From an uncultured Victivallales bacterium (GTDB lineage Bacteria; Verrucomicrobiota; Lentisphaeria; Oligosphaerales; JAFGRS01): 25,943 nt of DNA. Shown here in pieces: positions 9,148 to 16,654 of the stretch. Positions within the stretch are counted from its first letter, which is position 1. Every line of letters starts with the position of its first letter. Location: contig CAILKC010000291.1 of assembly GCA_903834675.1 (NCBI GenBank), forward strand, positions 1 through 25,943, in the 5' to 3' direction. Made by a program: the position numbers and the translations under genes. Below the pieces are notes generated by a model. That model searched no databases. It saw only the letters and a list, made by a program, of their open reading frames with translations, and was not told the DNA's origin.

Positions 9148-10098
9148 TCACGGCGCGGTGCGGTCAAGCGGGCCTGGCGGTGCAACGACGGCGGCGGTGG
9201 TGCGGAAATGCAGCTTGGCGACCGTCCCGAGCAGCTTCGGATCGCGGTGGAGCACAGCCTTCGCCGCCTGGGTAACTGCTGGTCCGGCGCCCTTGGGCAG
9301 GGCGATGCCGACCTGTTGCGCCAGGGCGTCCAGGCGGCGGACGAACTCGGCACGGGCCAGAATGGATGCGGCGGCCACCGCGATGTCGGCCTCGGCCTTG
9401 GGGTGCTGTTCGAGGCGAATGCTGCGACCGCGTTCCTGCAGGGCGCGCAGGACGGTCTCTTTGCGGCCGAACTGGTCCGAGATGGCGCGGGGGCAGGAGG
9501 GCTCGAGTTCGAGCAGATTCTCCAAGGCCTTGGCATGTCCCCAGGCCAGGAGGCGGTTGAGGTTACCGAACTTCTCATAGAGTCGGTTGTAGGCATCCGG
9601 GCCGATGGCCACGACGCTGAAGCGTCCCGCGCTGACGGTACGGATCTTGCCGGCGAGATCGGCCATGCGGCGCTCGCTCTTGATGGTCTTGGAGTCCGCC
9701 ACCTTCAGGAGCAGGAGTTGCCGAGCGATATCGGCATCGACATAGCAGGCAGCGATGACGAGGGGACCGAAGTAATCGCCCTTGCCGCTCTCGTCGATGC
9801 CGGCATGGGGCTCGAACATGTCGGGATGCTCCTGCTCGGCCAGCGCCGGTTCGTAGCCGAAACGGGCTTCGTGCAGCACCTCAGGTTCGAGCAGAAACTG
9901 CACCAGTTCGGCGGTGCCCTTCCCCTGCACGGTGAGCTTGCCGGACTGGTAGGCCACGACCGTAGTGCCCTCGCGGGCCGCCTTCCAGAAGGCGTAGGGG
10001 GCCTCGGCGAAGCCCCAACTGCGGTCTTCCAGGTGGCCGCGCACGGCAGCGGCCTGGGCGGGGGTCACGGTGCAGACGTAGCTGGTGCGCTCAGGCAT
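9148..10098 (-). CDS. rnhC: Ribonuclease HIII
   Basis: This endonuclease cuts the RNA strand of RNA-DNA hybrids, removing primers and R-loops. The 316-residue protein has an N-terminal TBP-like substrate-binding domain (about 1-90) that separates HIII from HII. The catalytic domain follows, with GIDESGKGDYFGPL (Asp102, Glu103), VADSK (134-138), ISDQF (Asp208) and AEADIAVAAASILAR. The acidic cluster and the G-K-G loop are complete. The ATG at 10098 is chosen because a GGAGGT site lies just upstream and the TBP-like domain begins there; the longer frame reaches into the hppA terminator. It is separated from hppA by that terminator and probably has its own promoter, with pilB downstream possibly co-transcribed. 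Confidence 0.92.
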   Translation of the reverse strand: MPERTSYVCTVTPAQAAAVRGHLEDRSWGFAEAPYAFWKAAREGTTVVAYQSGKLTVQGKGTAELVQFLLEPEVLHEARFGYEPALAEQEHPDMFEPHAGIDESGKGDYFGPLVIAACYVDADIARQLLLLKVADSKTIKSERRMADLAGKIRTVSAGRFSVVAIGPDAYNRLYEKFGNLNRLLAWGHAKALENLLELEPSCPRAISDQFGRKETVLRALQERGRSIRLEQHPKAEADIAVAAASILARAEFVRRLDALAQQVGIALPKGAGPAVTQAAKAVLHRDPKLLGTVAKLHFRTTAAVVAPPGPLDRTAP

Positions 10099-10241
10099 GG
10101 CACCTCCAGGAGGAACAGGAGACAAGTCCCGACTGCAAGACAACGCCAACTTACCGTAGCGTGGTCTGCGGGCTGCTGCCAGGCGCCCGATCTGCTCAGG
10201 TTGGCTCGCGTCGCGGGGTCGCGTCGGCCGGGGTCGTCGGC

Positions 10242-10286
10242 GAGAAACAGAAAGCGGGCAGGTAAGAAAGACCTTACCTGCCCGCT
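10242..10286 (-). terminator. Rho-independent terminator of hppA
   Basis: A perfect 14-bp stem (10253-10266 with 10273-10286) and a 6-nt loop are followed, in the minus direction, by the T-rich tail TTCTGTTTCTC (10252-10242). It lies 22 bases beyond the hppA stop codon and separates hppA from rnhC. Confidence 0.9.
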
Positions 10287-10308
10287 CGGTCAAGGGAATC
10301 CGCCGAGG

Positions 10309-13044
10309 TTACTTCGGCGCCTCATTCTCACGCTTGGACTGCCAGTAAGCCCAGGCCAGGCAGCCGATCGAGATCGCGATCACCAGGTAGCGGAACAGGT
10401 GGCTTTCCTGGTAGCGGAACGACTCCATGATCGGGTAGGCGGCGGCGGCGGCGGCGTTGCGCACGCTGTCGACGATACCCCGGTCATAGACGGCCATGAG
10501 GGGCACGGTCAGGATGGCGACCATGTTCATGACCTTCAGCAGGGGGTTGACGGCCGGACCGGCAGTGTCCTTCAGCGGGTCGCCGACGGTGTCGCCGGTC
10601 ACGGACGCCTTGTGCTTCTCGGAGCCCTTGCCGGTGTTCTTGACCAGGTCTTTGGGCTCATCCTCGACGGTCTTCTTGCAGTTATCCCAGGCGCCGCCGG
10701 CATTGCACATGAAGGAGGCCATGAGTTGACCGACAACGATGGAGCCGGCCAGGAAACCGGCCAGCGCGATGGGGCCAAGCAGGAAGCCCACCAGCACCGG
10801 TGCGAACACCGCCAACAAGGCCGGCCCGATGAGTTCTTTCTGCGCCGACTCGGTGCAGATGTAGACCACTTTGCCGTAATCCGGCAAGGTCGTCCCTTCC
10901 ATCACGCCGGGGAGGTGGAACTGGCGCCGGCACTCGTTGACGATCAGATAAGCGGCGCGCCCCACGGCGCGGATGGTCATCGCCGAGAAGAGCATGGGAA
11001 CGGCGCCACCGAGCAGCATACCAACCAAGAGGGTGGGGTTGGAGACGGACAGCATGTTTGCCACATTCTGGAACAGGGCGATAGGCAAGGCCTTTTCCTC
11101 ACCGCCACCCCCCGAGCCGATGACGGTAATGAACGAGGCGTAGAGCGAGACAGCGGCGATGACCGCGGAGCCGATGGCGACGCCCTTGGTCACGGCTTTG
11201 GTCGTATTGCCGACGGCGTCGAGATCGGCCAGGATCTGGCGGGCTTCGTGGTACTTGGCGAGGTGCTCAGCCTTGGTCGCGCCCGGCTTGCAGCCCAGCA
11301 TGTTGTCTTTCTCGTAGCCCATCTCGCCGATGCCATTGGCGTTATCGGCGACCGGGCCGAAGACGTCCATGGAGATGGTATTGCCGGTGAGCGTCAGCAT
11401 GCCAATACCGCACATGGCCACGCCGTAGGCGATACAGATGGGGTTCGTGCCGGCATAGACCAAGACCGAGGCGATGATCGCCGCCCCCAGAACGATCGCC
11501 GTCACCACCGAGGACTCGTAGCCGACCGCGAAGCCTTCGATGATGTTGGTGGCGTGCCCGGTATTGCAGTTCCGGACCATGCCCTTCACCGGCGAATATT
11601 CGGTGCCGGTGAAGTACTCCGTGGTCCGGTTCAGGGCGATGCACAGGATGATGCCGATCAGGCAGGTGTAGGCGGGGCGCATGTCCAACCCCATCACGCC
11701 GAGGGTAGCCCAGCCCGGCAGCGGCTGGTCGTAGACGCCGTTGGCGCCAGCCATATGACCGATCCAGGGCCGGGTAGGATCAGGATCGAACTGCAGGTAG
11801 AGGTAGCCGAGGGCCATGAAGCCAATCACCGAGATGATTGAGCCCAGGATGAAGCCGAAGTTGATGGACTTCATCGCCTGAGCCACGCTGCCGCGGTCGC
11901 CGGCGCGCACGGAGTAGGTCGAGATGATGGACCCGAGGACGCCGATGGCGCGCACGAGGATGGGGAACATCACGCCCTTGTGGCCGAAGGCGACGTAGCC
12001 GAGGATCATGGCCGCGACGATGGTAACTTCGTAGGACTCGAAGATATCGGACGCCATCCCGGCGCAGTCGCCGACGTTGTCACCGACGTTGTCGGCGATG
12101 GTGGCCGCGTTGCGGGGATCGTCTTCGGGGATGCCGGCTTCGATCTTGCCGACCAGGTCGGCGCCGACATCGGCTGCCTTGGTGTAGATACCGCCGCCGA
12201 CGCGCATGAACAGCGCCAACAAGGTACCCCCGAAGCCGAAGCCGAGCAGGGCCTCGTAGGCGTGCTCGCCGTAGGTCATGAAGATGAGCGTGCCGCCGAG
12301 CAGGCCCAGGCCGTCGGTCAGCATACCGGTGATGGTGCCGGTGCGGTAACCCAGCATCAGGGCCTTACCGAAGCCTACCGGCGCGGCCGCCGCTACCTTG
12401 AGGTTGCCGGTGGTCGCCAGGCGCATGCCGACGAAGCCCACCGTGGCCGAGAAAATGGCGCCGATCAAGAAGGCCCCGGCGCGTCCCCAGGCGAAGGGGT
12501 CAGCCCACTTCAGATCGGAGCTCATCGCCTTGCTGACGAAGAGGATCACCACCAGCACGGCGATCATGATGGCAACCGTGCTGAGCTGCCGCTTCAGGTA
12601 GGCATTGGCCCCGGCGCGCACGGCGTCGGCAATGGCCTGCATCTTGGGGGTGCCGTTGTCCGCGGCGTTGACCTGCTTCATCAGCATGAGTGCATAGAGC
12701 AGTCCGGCGACCGCGATCGCCAAGGTAACGAACAAGGCGATGCGTTCGGCGTTGGAGAACTTCGGTTTGCCCGTGAGAGGATTCGGGGTCCGGTCCAGAA
12801 AGGAGAAGTACTTAAACTGCACGGGCTCGCTGTGGGCCAGGGCCGCGGCTCCCGCCTGAACGGTGGCAGCCGGGGAGGCGAGGGTGGATTCGGCCGCAAT
12901 CAGACCGCCGCTTTCGAGCATCGCCGGAAGATGGAACAGCAGCGCGAAGGTACCGGCAAGCAAGGAAAGGTACAGCCATGGATGCCGGCGCAAGTACGAG
13001 ACGCGACGTCGAGTTTGCCCTTGTTGACCACGTTTCACGTTCAC
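10309..13044 (-). CDS. hppA: Membrane-bound proton-translocating pyrophosphatase
   Basis: This polytopic membrane enzyme hydrolyses pyrophosphate and pumps cations. The substrate-site motifs are intact: DVGADLVGKIEAGIPEDDPRN, IADNVGDNVGDCAGM and, near the C-terminus, SVTGDTVGDPLKDTAGP. GNTTKAVTKG (612-621) has Lys at 616 and Thr at 619. In this family Lys at that position (Ala in K+-dependent enzymes; the A460K work on the Carboxydothermus enzyme) marks a K+-independent, typically proton-pumping, member. At 911 residues it exceeds the usual 660-800; the excess includes a basic leader, an extra predicted membrane helix (WLYLSLLAGTFALLFHL) and an Ala-rich stretch before the normal first helix. 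The start is GTG at 13044, fixed by GGAGGT six bases upstream (13051-13056). A terminator follows the stop. Confidence 0.95.
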   Translation of the reverse strand: MNVKRGQQGQTRRRVSYLRRHPWLYLSLLAGTFALLFHLPAMLESGGLIAAESTLASPAATVQAGAAALAHSEPVQFKYFSFLDRTPNPLTGKPKFSNAERIALFVTLAIAVAGLLYALMLMKQVNAADNGTPKMQAIADAVRAGANAYLKRQLSTVAIMIAVLVVILFVSKAMSSDLKWADPFAWGRAGAFLIGAIFSATVGFVGMRLATTGNLKVAAAAPVGFGKALMLGYRTGTITGMLTDGLGLLGGTLIFMTYGEHAYEALLGFGFGGTLLALFMRVGGGIYTKAADVGADLVGKIEAGIPEDDPRNAATIADNVGDNVGDCAGMASDIFESYEVTIVAAMILGYVAFGHKGVMFPILVRAIGVLGSIISTYSVRAGDRGSVAQAMKSINFGFILGSIISVIGFMALGYLYLQFDPDPTRPWIGHMAGANGVYDQPLPGWATLGVMGLDMRPAYTCLIGIILCIALNRTTEYFTGTEYSPVKGMVRNCNTGHATNIIEGFAVGYESSVVTAIVLGAAIIASVLVYAGTNPICIAYGVAMCGIGMLTLTGNTISMDVFGPVADNANGIGEMGYEKDNMLGCKPGATKAEHLAKYHEARQILADLDAVGNTTKAVTKGVAIGSAVIAAVSLYASFITVIGSGGGGEEKALPIALFQNVANMLSVSNPTLLVGMLLGGAVPMLFSAMTIRAVGRAAYLIVNECRRQFHLPGVMEGTTLPDYGKVVYICTESAQKELIGPALLAVFAPVLVGFLLGPIALAGFLAGSIVVGQLMASFMCNAGGAWDNCKKTVEDEPKDLVKNTGKGSEKHKASVTGDTVGDPLKDTAGPAVNPLLKVMNMVAILTVPLMAVYDRGIVDSVRNAAAAAAYPIMESFRYQESHLFRYLVIAISIGCLAWAYWQSKRENEAPK

Positions 13045-13130
13045 AGCAGCACCTCCAACAACGAAGCTTTCCACTCTCGCCGAGCCGAGGGATCGGCTCC
13101 AGGCACAATGTCCGGGAACAAAAAAGTTCC
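13045..13130 (-). promoter_or_regulatory. hppA leader with Shine-Dalgarno and two hairpins
   Basis: On the minus strand the leader holds a GGAGGT ribosome binding site at 13051-13056, which decides the GTG start. It also holds a perfect 7-bp hairpin with a 4-nt loop (13082-13088 with 13093-13099) and a 5-bp hairpin with a six-T loop (13115-13119 with 13126-13130). No known riboswitch was recognised, and I cannot place a confident -35/-10 pair. Confidence 0.45.
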
Positions 13131-13318
13131 TAAACAGACGTGCTAAGATAGCAGGCAAGGGGCTGTTTTCCAGCCGTGAACGGGAGTTTTCCGCAGCGTG
13201 CGCAGCGCTGCAACAACTTCCCCTATCGAGTCCTACAGAGTGGTACATGGCCGCCGCCGCGGCGGAAAGGGCGCCCTGAGGATCTCCGCCAATCTTCACT
13301 GGGGTTGCGCTGCGGCTG

Positions 13319-13860
13319 CAGGGCTGATTCTTCTTCCGGGTGGTAGGCGCAGTGGAGTCGGCGGTCCGCCTCGGCACGGCCGGGCCTTCCGCCGTCTCTG
13401 GGGATACCGCGAACCGGCCCGAAACGGGCTACGGCATCGCGGGCTCCAGGCCACTGGGGGATACCGCGAACCGGCCCGAAACGGGCTACGGCATCGCGGG
13501 CTCCAGGCCACTGGGGGATACCGCGAACCGGCCCGAAACGGGCTACGGCATCGAGGGCTCCAGGCCACTGGGGGATACCGCGAACCGGCCCGAAACGGGC
13601 TACGGCATCGAGGGCTCCAGGCCACTGGGGGATACCGCGAACCGGCCCGAAACGGGCTACGGCATCGCGGGCTCCAGTGCCCTGGGGGATACCGCGAACC
13701 GGCCCGAAACGGGCTACGGCATCGAGGGCTCCAGGGCGCTGGGGGATACCGCGAACCGGCCCGAAACGGGCTACGGCATCGAGGGCTCCAGGGAAACCAG
13801 GCGGGAGAAGAGTGGAACCCGATGAAGTCCGGTCGCCGTCGCTTTCTTAGAGCAGCCCTG
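13319..13860 (+). mobile_element. MITE-like repeat element, copy 1 (expanded)
   Basis: The ends are inverted copies of CAGGGCTG (13319-13326 and 13853-13860). Both ends also match the element at 17949-18162: the left arm shares the CTTTCCGGGTGGTAGGC-like stretch and TGGAGTCGGCGGTCCG, and the right arm shares CTTTCTT(A/G)GA(G/A)CAGCCCTG. No transposase is encoded, so if mobile it would need one supplied in trans. No clear target-site duplication was found. The interior carries the seven-unit tandem array. The two-copy structure is seen directly; mobility is inference. Confidence 0.6.
13400..13798 (+). repeat. Seven-unit 57-bp tandem repeat
   Basis: Units start at 13400, 13457, 13514, 13571, 13628, 13685 and 13742, exactly 57 bases apart. 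They differ mainly at unit position 41 (C or A) and in the last 8 bases. Each holds a hairpin with stem GCCCG-AAA-CGGGC, extended by CCG/CGG around a 2-nt bulge. Because 57 is a multiple of 3 and the unit lacks stops in several frames, long repetitive frames exist on both strands, but none has a convincing start site, so I do not call a protein. Confidence 0.97.
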
Positions 13861-13960
13861 CCGCAGCGGCGCACCGGCGGCCTGACTTGCGCCCGCCCTG
13901 CGGCCACGGTATGGTTCCGCCACAGTGCGTGCGGCAAGCGACGTTGGTGGAGTAGGGCAC

Positions 13961-15457
13961 ATGAGCGATCCGGTGGCAGTGATTGGTGGTGGGTTGGGCG
14001 GTCTGAGCGCGGGCGTGGCGCTGGCGCAACGTGGCGTCAAGGTGGTGTTGCTCGAGAAAGAGCCGCACGTCGGCGGCTATGCCATCGCCTTCAGTCGGCA
14101 GGGCTACACCTTTGATCTCTCGCTGCACGTTGTGCCTTCGGGAGGGCCGGGAGCCGAGTTTCGCCGCTTGACGGCTGCCTTGGGCGTCGCCGACGAGATC
14201 ACGCTTCTGCGGTTGGAACAGGGCTTCCGAGTCTTTATGGGCGACTACGACTTCCAAATGCCCAACGATGTGGACGAGTTGTTTGCCAAGCTTGAGGTTG
14301 AGTTCCCGGCCGAGCGCGGCAAGCTGCTGGCGTTGCGCCGAAACCTTGAGGGTCATGCCCGCGTTTACGTGCCGTTGTTTGATGCCGCGGTCTCCAAGTG
14401 GCGCTCGGTGCCGCCTTTTCTGTTGCGTCTTCCGGTCTTTCTGCGCCATACCGTGCTTGATGCCAAGCGCTACGTGGATCGCTATATCCAGGACCCCCGG
14501 CTGCGGACCATCCTGTTCCAGCCTGCTGCTCTCATGGGCGTTCCCATGGACCAGCTTCCCACGGTCAACTTCATTATGATGTTCCACATCCTGTTGGGCG
14601 GCGGGATGTACACGATCAAAGGCGGTGGCCAGGCGGTGACGGATGCGCTAGTGAAGCGTTTTGTGGGGTTGGGGGGCACGCTTCTGACGCGGGCTGAGGT
14701 GGAGAAGATTGTGGTCCGGGGGGGGGCTGCGGTCGCGGTGCGCACCCGGGCTGGCGCCGAGTACCCGGTGGCCGGCGTGATTGCCGGAGTCAGTCCTTAC
14801 CTGTTGACGCAGCGGCTGCTCGGGCCGGAGCACTTTTCGGCGGCTTACCTGCAGGCGCTGCAAGCCCTGCGGCCGTCCATGTCAGCCACGGTTGTGAGCC
14901 TGGGACTGGACTGCCATCCCCGCGAGCTGGGCATTGGGAATCACATGACGCTGCTGATCCCGGCGGAGGACGTTGGCGGCAGTCAGTGCCCGCCGCCCGG
15001 GAGCCTGCGCCTGCCGGGTTTTGCGGTGACCGCGCGCGGCGTCACCGAACCCGACGCGGCGCCTTCGTGGGCGAACACGTTGAGCATCGTGGGGCTGGCC
15101 AACCTGGAGCCTTGGCAAGCGCTTTCGCCGGCGTCCTACCGGCGGCACAAGGAGGAGTTGATCGAGGACGTGGTGCAGCGCCTGGGCCGCCAGTTTCCCG
15201 GGCTGCCGGCGCACGTCCGCGTCCGCAACGCCGCCACCCCGGTGACGATGGCCCGCTACACCGGGAACCCGCAGGGCGCCATCTCCGGTTTCGATTGCTC
15301 GTGCGGTATGCACCGCCAGATCTTGCGCGTCCGCGAACTCCCGCTGCGCAACGTCCATCTTGCCGGCGCCTGGACGGATCGGCTTGGCGGGTTCATGCAG
15401 AGTATCCGGGCCGGGGTTGAAGCGGCCGAGGGTTTGGCGCGCGCCTTGCGGCTGTAG
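13961..15457 (+). CDS. Phytoene desaturase-like FAD-dependent oxidoreductase
   Basis: The 498-residue protein belongs to the CrtI/retinol-saturase-like flavoprotein group. The dinucleotide-binding motif VIGGGLGGLSAG (8-19) is followed by VVLLEKEPHVGGYA with the ribose-binding Glu. The C-terminal FAD motif AGAWTDRLGGFMQSIRAGVEAA is present in the expected place. Such enzymes desaturate carotenoids or saturate polyenes; with no phytoene synthase or other carotenoid gene nearby, the substrate is unknown. I chose the ATG at 13961, preceded by GGAG at 13949-13952, because the Rossmann motif then begins at the usual distance. CorA starts 80 bases downstream on the same strand, so the two may share a transcript. 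Confidence 0.85.
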   Translation: MSDPVAVIGGGLGGLSAGVALAQRGVKVVLLEKEPHVGGYAIAFSRQGYTFDLSLHVVPSGGPGAEFRRLTAALGVADEITLLRLEQGFRVFMGDYDFQMPNDVDELFAKLEVEFPAERGKLLALRRNLEGHARVYVPLFDAAVSKWRSVPPFLLRLPVFLRHTVLDAKRYVDRYIQDPRLRTILFQPAALMGVPMDQLPTVNFIMMFHILLGGGMYTIKGGGQAVTDALVKRFVGLGGTLLTRAEVEKIVVRGGAAVAVRTRAGAEYPVAGVIAGVSPYLLTQRLLGPEHFSAAYLQALQALRPSMSATVVSLGLDCHPRELGIGNHMTLLIPAEDVGGSQCPPPGSLRLPGFAVTARGVTEPDAAPSWANTLSIVGLANLEPWQALSPASYRRHKEELIEDVVQRLGRQFPGLPAHVRVRNAATPVTMARYTGNPQGAISGFDCSCGMHRQILRVRELPLRNVHLAGAWTDRLGGFMQSIRAGVEAAEGLARALRL

Positions 15458-15537
15458 GTCCGGGTCGTGGGTCACGCAGCGGGGAGCCGACTGGCGGCAG
15501 GGCGCCTGCCCTCCGCGCTCTGGCGAGGAGGGCCGAC

Positions 15538-16641
15538 ATGTCAGACCCCAGGTTCTTCAGCATTTTCCCGGACGGCAGATGGGAGCGCTTGCCCACGCTC
15601 GAGGCCGCCCTCTCGGCCTGTCCGCCGGGCGGCTACAACTGGCTGGACTACGTGGACCCCAGCGCCGAACAACTTGCCGCACTGGTGGCGCCCCTGAACC
15701 TGCACCCGCTCTCGCTCGAGGACTGTCTTGACGAGGAGCAGGTCCCCAAGATCGACGACTTCCCCAGCAACACCTTCCTCCTCTTCAATATCTACCGCTA
15801 CACCGAACACCACTTCGCCGTGGAAGAAGTGGATTTCTTTCTCGGCAAGGATTTTCTGGTCACGGTCAGCGGCCACGGCGGACGGGACGGCAGCTTCCAC
15901 CAGGACATCGAAGCAAGGGTTCGTCAGGACCTGGACACGGCGCGGAAGGGCCCCGATTTCCTCCTGCATACCATTCTTGACCACACCGTAGACAGCAAAG
16001 TGGCTTCGATCGAAGCCTTAGAGGACGACATTGACCTGGCTGAGGAGGCGATGCTGCGGGACGCCACCGCCTTCCGGCTGGCGGACCTGCTGCGCCTGCG
16101 CCGGGCGTTGCTGACCCTGCGCAAGAGCCTGTTCCACGAACGGGAGATTCTCGGGAAGATCTGCCGTCGAGATTGCCCCTTCGTCTCGGAGCCCGCGCTC
16201 TACCACTTCCGCGATATCTACGACCATCTGACCAAGTTCTTCGAACTCGTTGAAATGAACCGGGATATTGTGACGAGCCTTACAGAAGTGTACCTCTCGC
16301 TGGTCAACAACCAGATGGCCAAAGTGGCCAACGAGACCAACCTGAGCGTGCGACGGCTGACCCTCATCACCACGATCTTCATGCCGCTGACGCTGCTGGC
16401 GGGGATTGGGGGCATGTCCGAGTGGAGCATGATGACCGGCCCCGAGAACTGGCGCATCGCCTATCCTGCGTTCCTGGTTGCCATGCTGGTCATCGGCATC
16501 GTCAACTACTACGGGCTCAGACGGTTGGAGTCGACCAGAACCGACCTAGAGAGGCGCCCGGCACGGGCGCGGCGGCGGCGGCCCGCCGCCGCTCCAGGGG
16601 ATAACGCGGCGGTGGCGGCCCGCCGCCGGTCCAGCGGATAA
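15538..16641 (+). CDS. corA: CorA-family divalent-cation transporter, GMS variant
   Basis: The 367-residue protein has the CorA layout: a cytoplasmic alpha/beta domain (about 1-150, including the conserved HPLSLEDCLD), long helices (about 150-270) and two C-terminal membrane helices (about 274-290 and 305-325). CorA normally carries Gly-Met-Asn in the pore loop; here the aligned tripeptide is Gly-Met-Ser (292-294) in AGIGGMSEWSMMTGPENW. The loop is otherwise well formed, so this looks like a subfamily rather than a broken gene, and cation specificity may differ from Mg2+/Co2+. GAGGAGG (15525-15531) lies 6 bases before the ATG. The last roughly 30 residues (ERRPARARRRR and on) are encoded by palindromic repeat DNA. 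The stop lies 13 bases from the convergent oxidoreductase stop. Confidence 0.88.
   Translation: MSDPRFFSIFPDGRWERLPTLEAALSACPPGGYNWLDYVDPSAEQLAALVAPLNLHPLSLEDCLDEEQVPKIDDFPSNTFLLFNIYRYTEHHFAVEEVDFFLGKDFLVTVSGHGGRDGSFHQDIEARVRQDLDTARKGPDFLLHTILDHTVDSKVASIEALEDDIDLAEEAMLRDATAFRLADLLRLRRALLTLRKSLFHEREILGKICRRDCPFVSEPALYHFRDIYDHLTKFFELVEMNRDIVTSLTEVYLSLVNNQMAKVANETNLSVRRLTLITTIFMPLTLLAGIGGMSEWSMMTGPENWRIAYPAFLVAMLVIGIVNYYGLRRLESTRTDLERRPARARRRRPAAAPGDNAAVAARRRSSG
16554..16592 (+). repeat. Two-hairpin repeat module, copy 1 (inside corA)
   Basis: Hairpin A pairs GCGCCCG (16554-16560) with CGGGCGC (16564-16570). Hairpin B pairs GCGGCGGC (16572-16579) with GCCGCCGC (16585-16592). The preceding GAGAG is shared with copy 3. 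It is translated as part of the CorA tail. Confidence 0.75.
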
Positions 16642-16647
16642 CGCAGC
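16577..16647 (+). repeat. Two direct copies of a 34-bp palindromic unit at the corA end
   Basis: Positions 16577-16610 and 16614-16647 are near-identical, sharing GGCGGCCCGCCGCC, then a TCCAG box and GGATAACGC. The period is 37, so the reading frame shifts between copies, and the corA stop codon (TAA) falls in the GGATAACGC of the second copy. Confidence 0.8.
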
Positions 16648-16654
16648 GGCGCGC

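Larger units (their letters stand above)
13045..13960. other. Gene-free region between hppA and the FAD oxidoreductase
   Basis: About 900 bases separate the two divergent genes. They contain the hppA leader, roughly 190 bases without recognised features (13131-13318), the MITE-like element with the tandem array, and about 100 bases leading to the oxidoreductase. No RNA gene was recognised. Confidence 0.7.

Noticed and set aside
9094..11841. 915-residue plus-strand open frame
   Set aside because: It lies opposite pilB's end, rnhC and hppA, whose motifs are unmistakable; long antisense frames are expected in GC-rich DNA.
13045..13377. Longer start for hppA
   Set aside because: The GTG at 13044 has a perfect Shine-Dalgarno, and the upstream translation is low-complexity and overlaps the repeat element.
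13400..13798. CRISPR array
   Set aside because: Units are contiguous and nearly identical over the whole 57-base period; there are no unique spacers and no cas genes.
13340..13825. Open frame with seven 19-residue protein repeats (DTANRPETGYGI... type)
   Set aside because: It exists only because the 57-bp unit is a multiple of three without stops; similar frames are open on other frames and the opposite strand, no ribosome site precedes the GTG start, and the other element copy does not preserve the frame.
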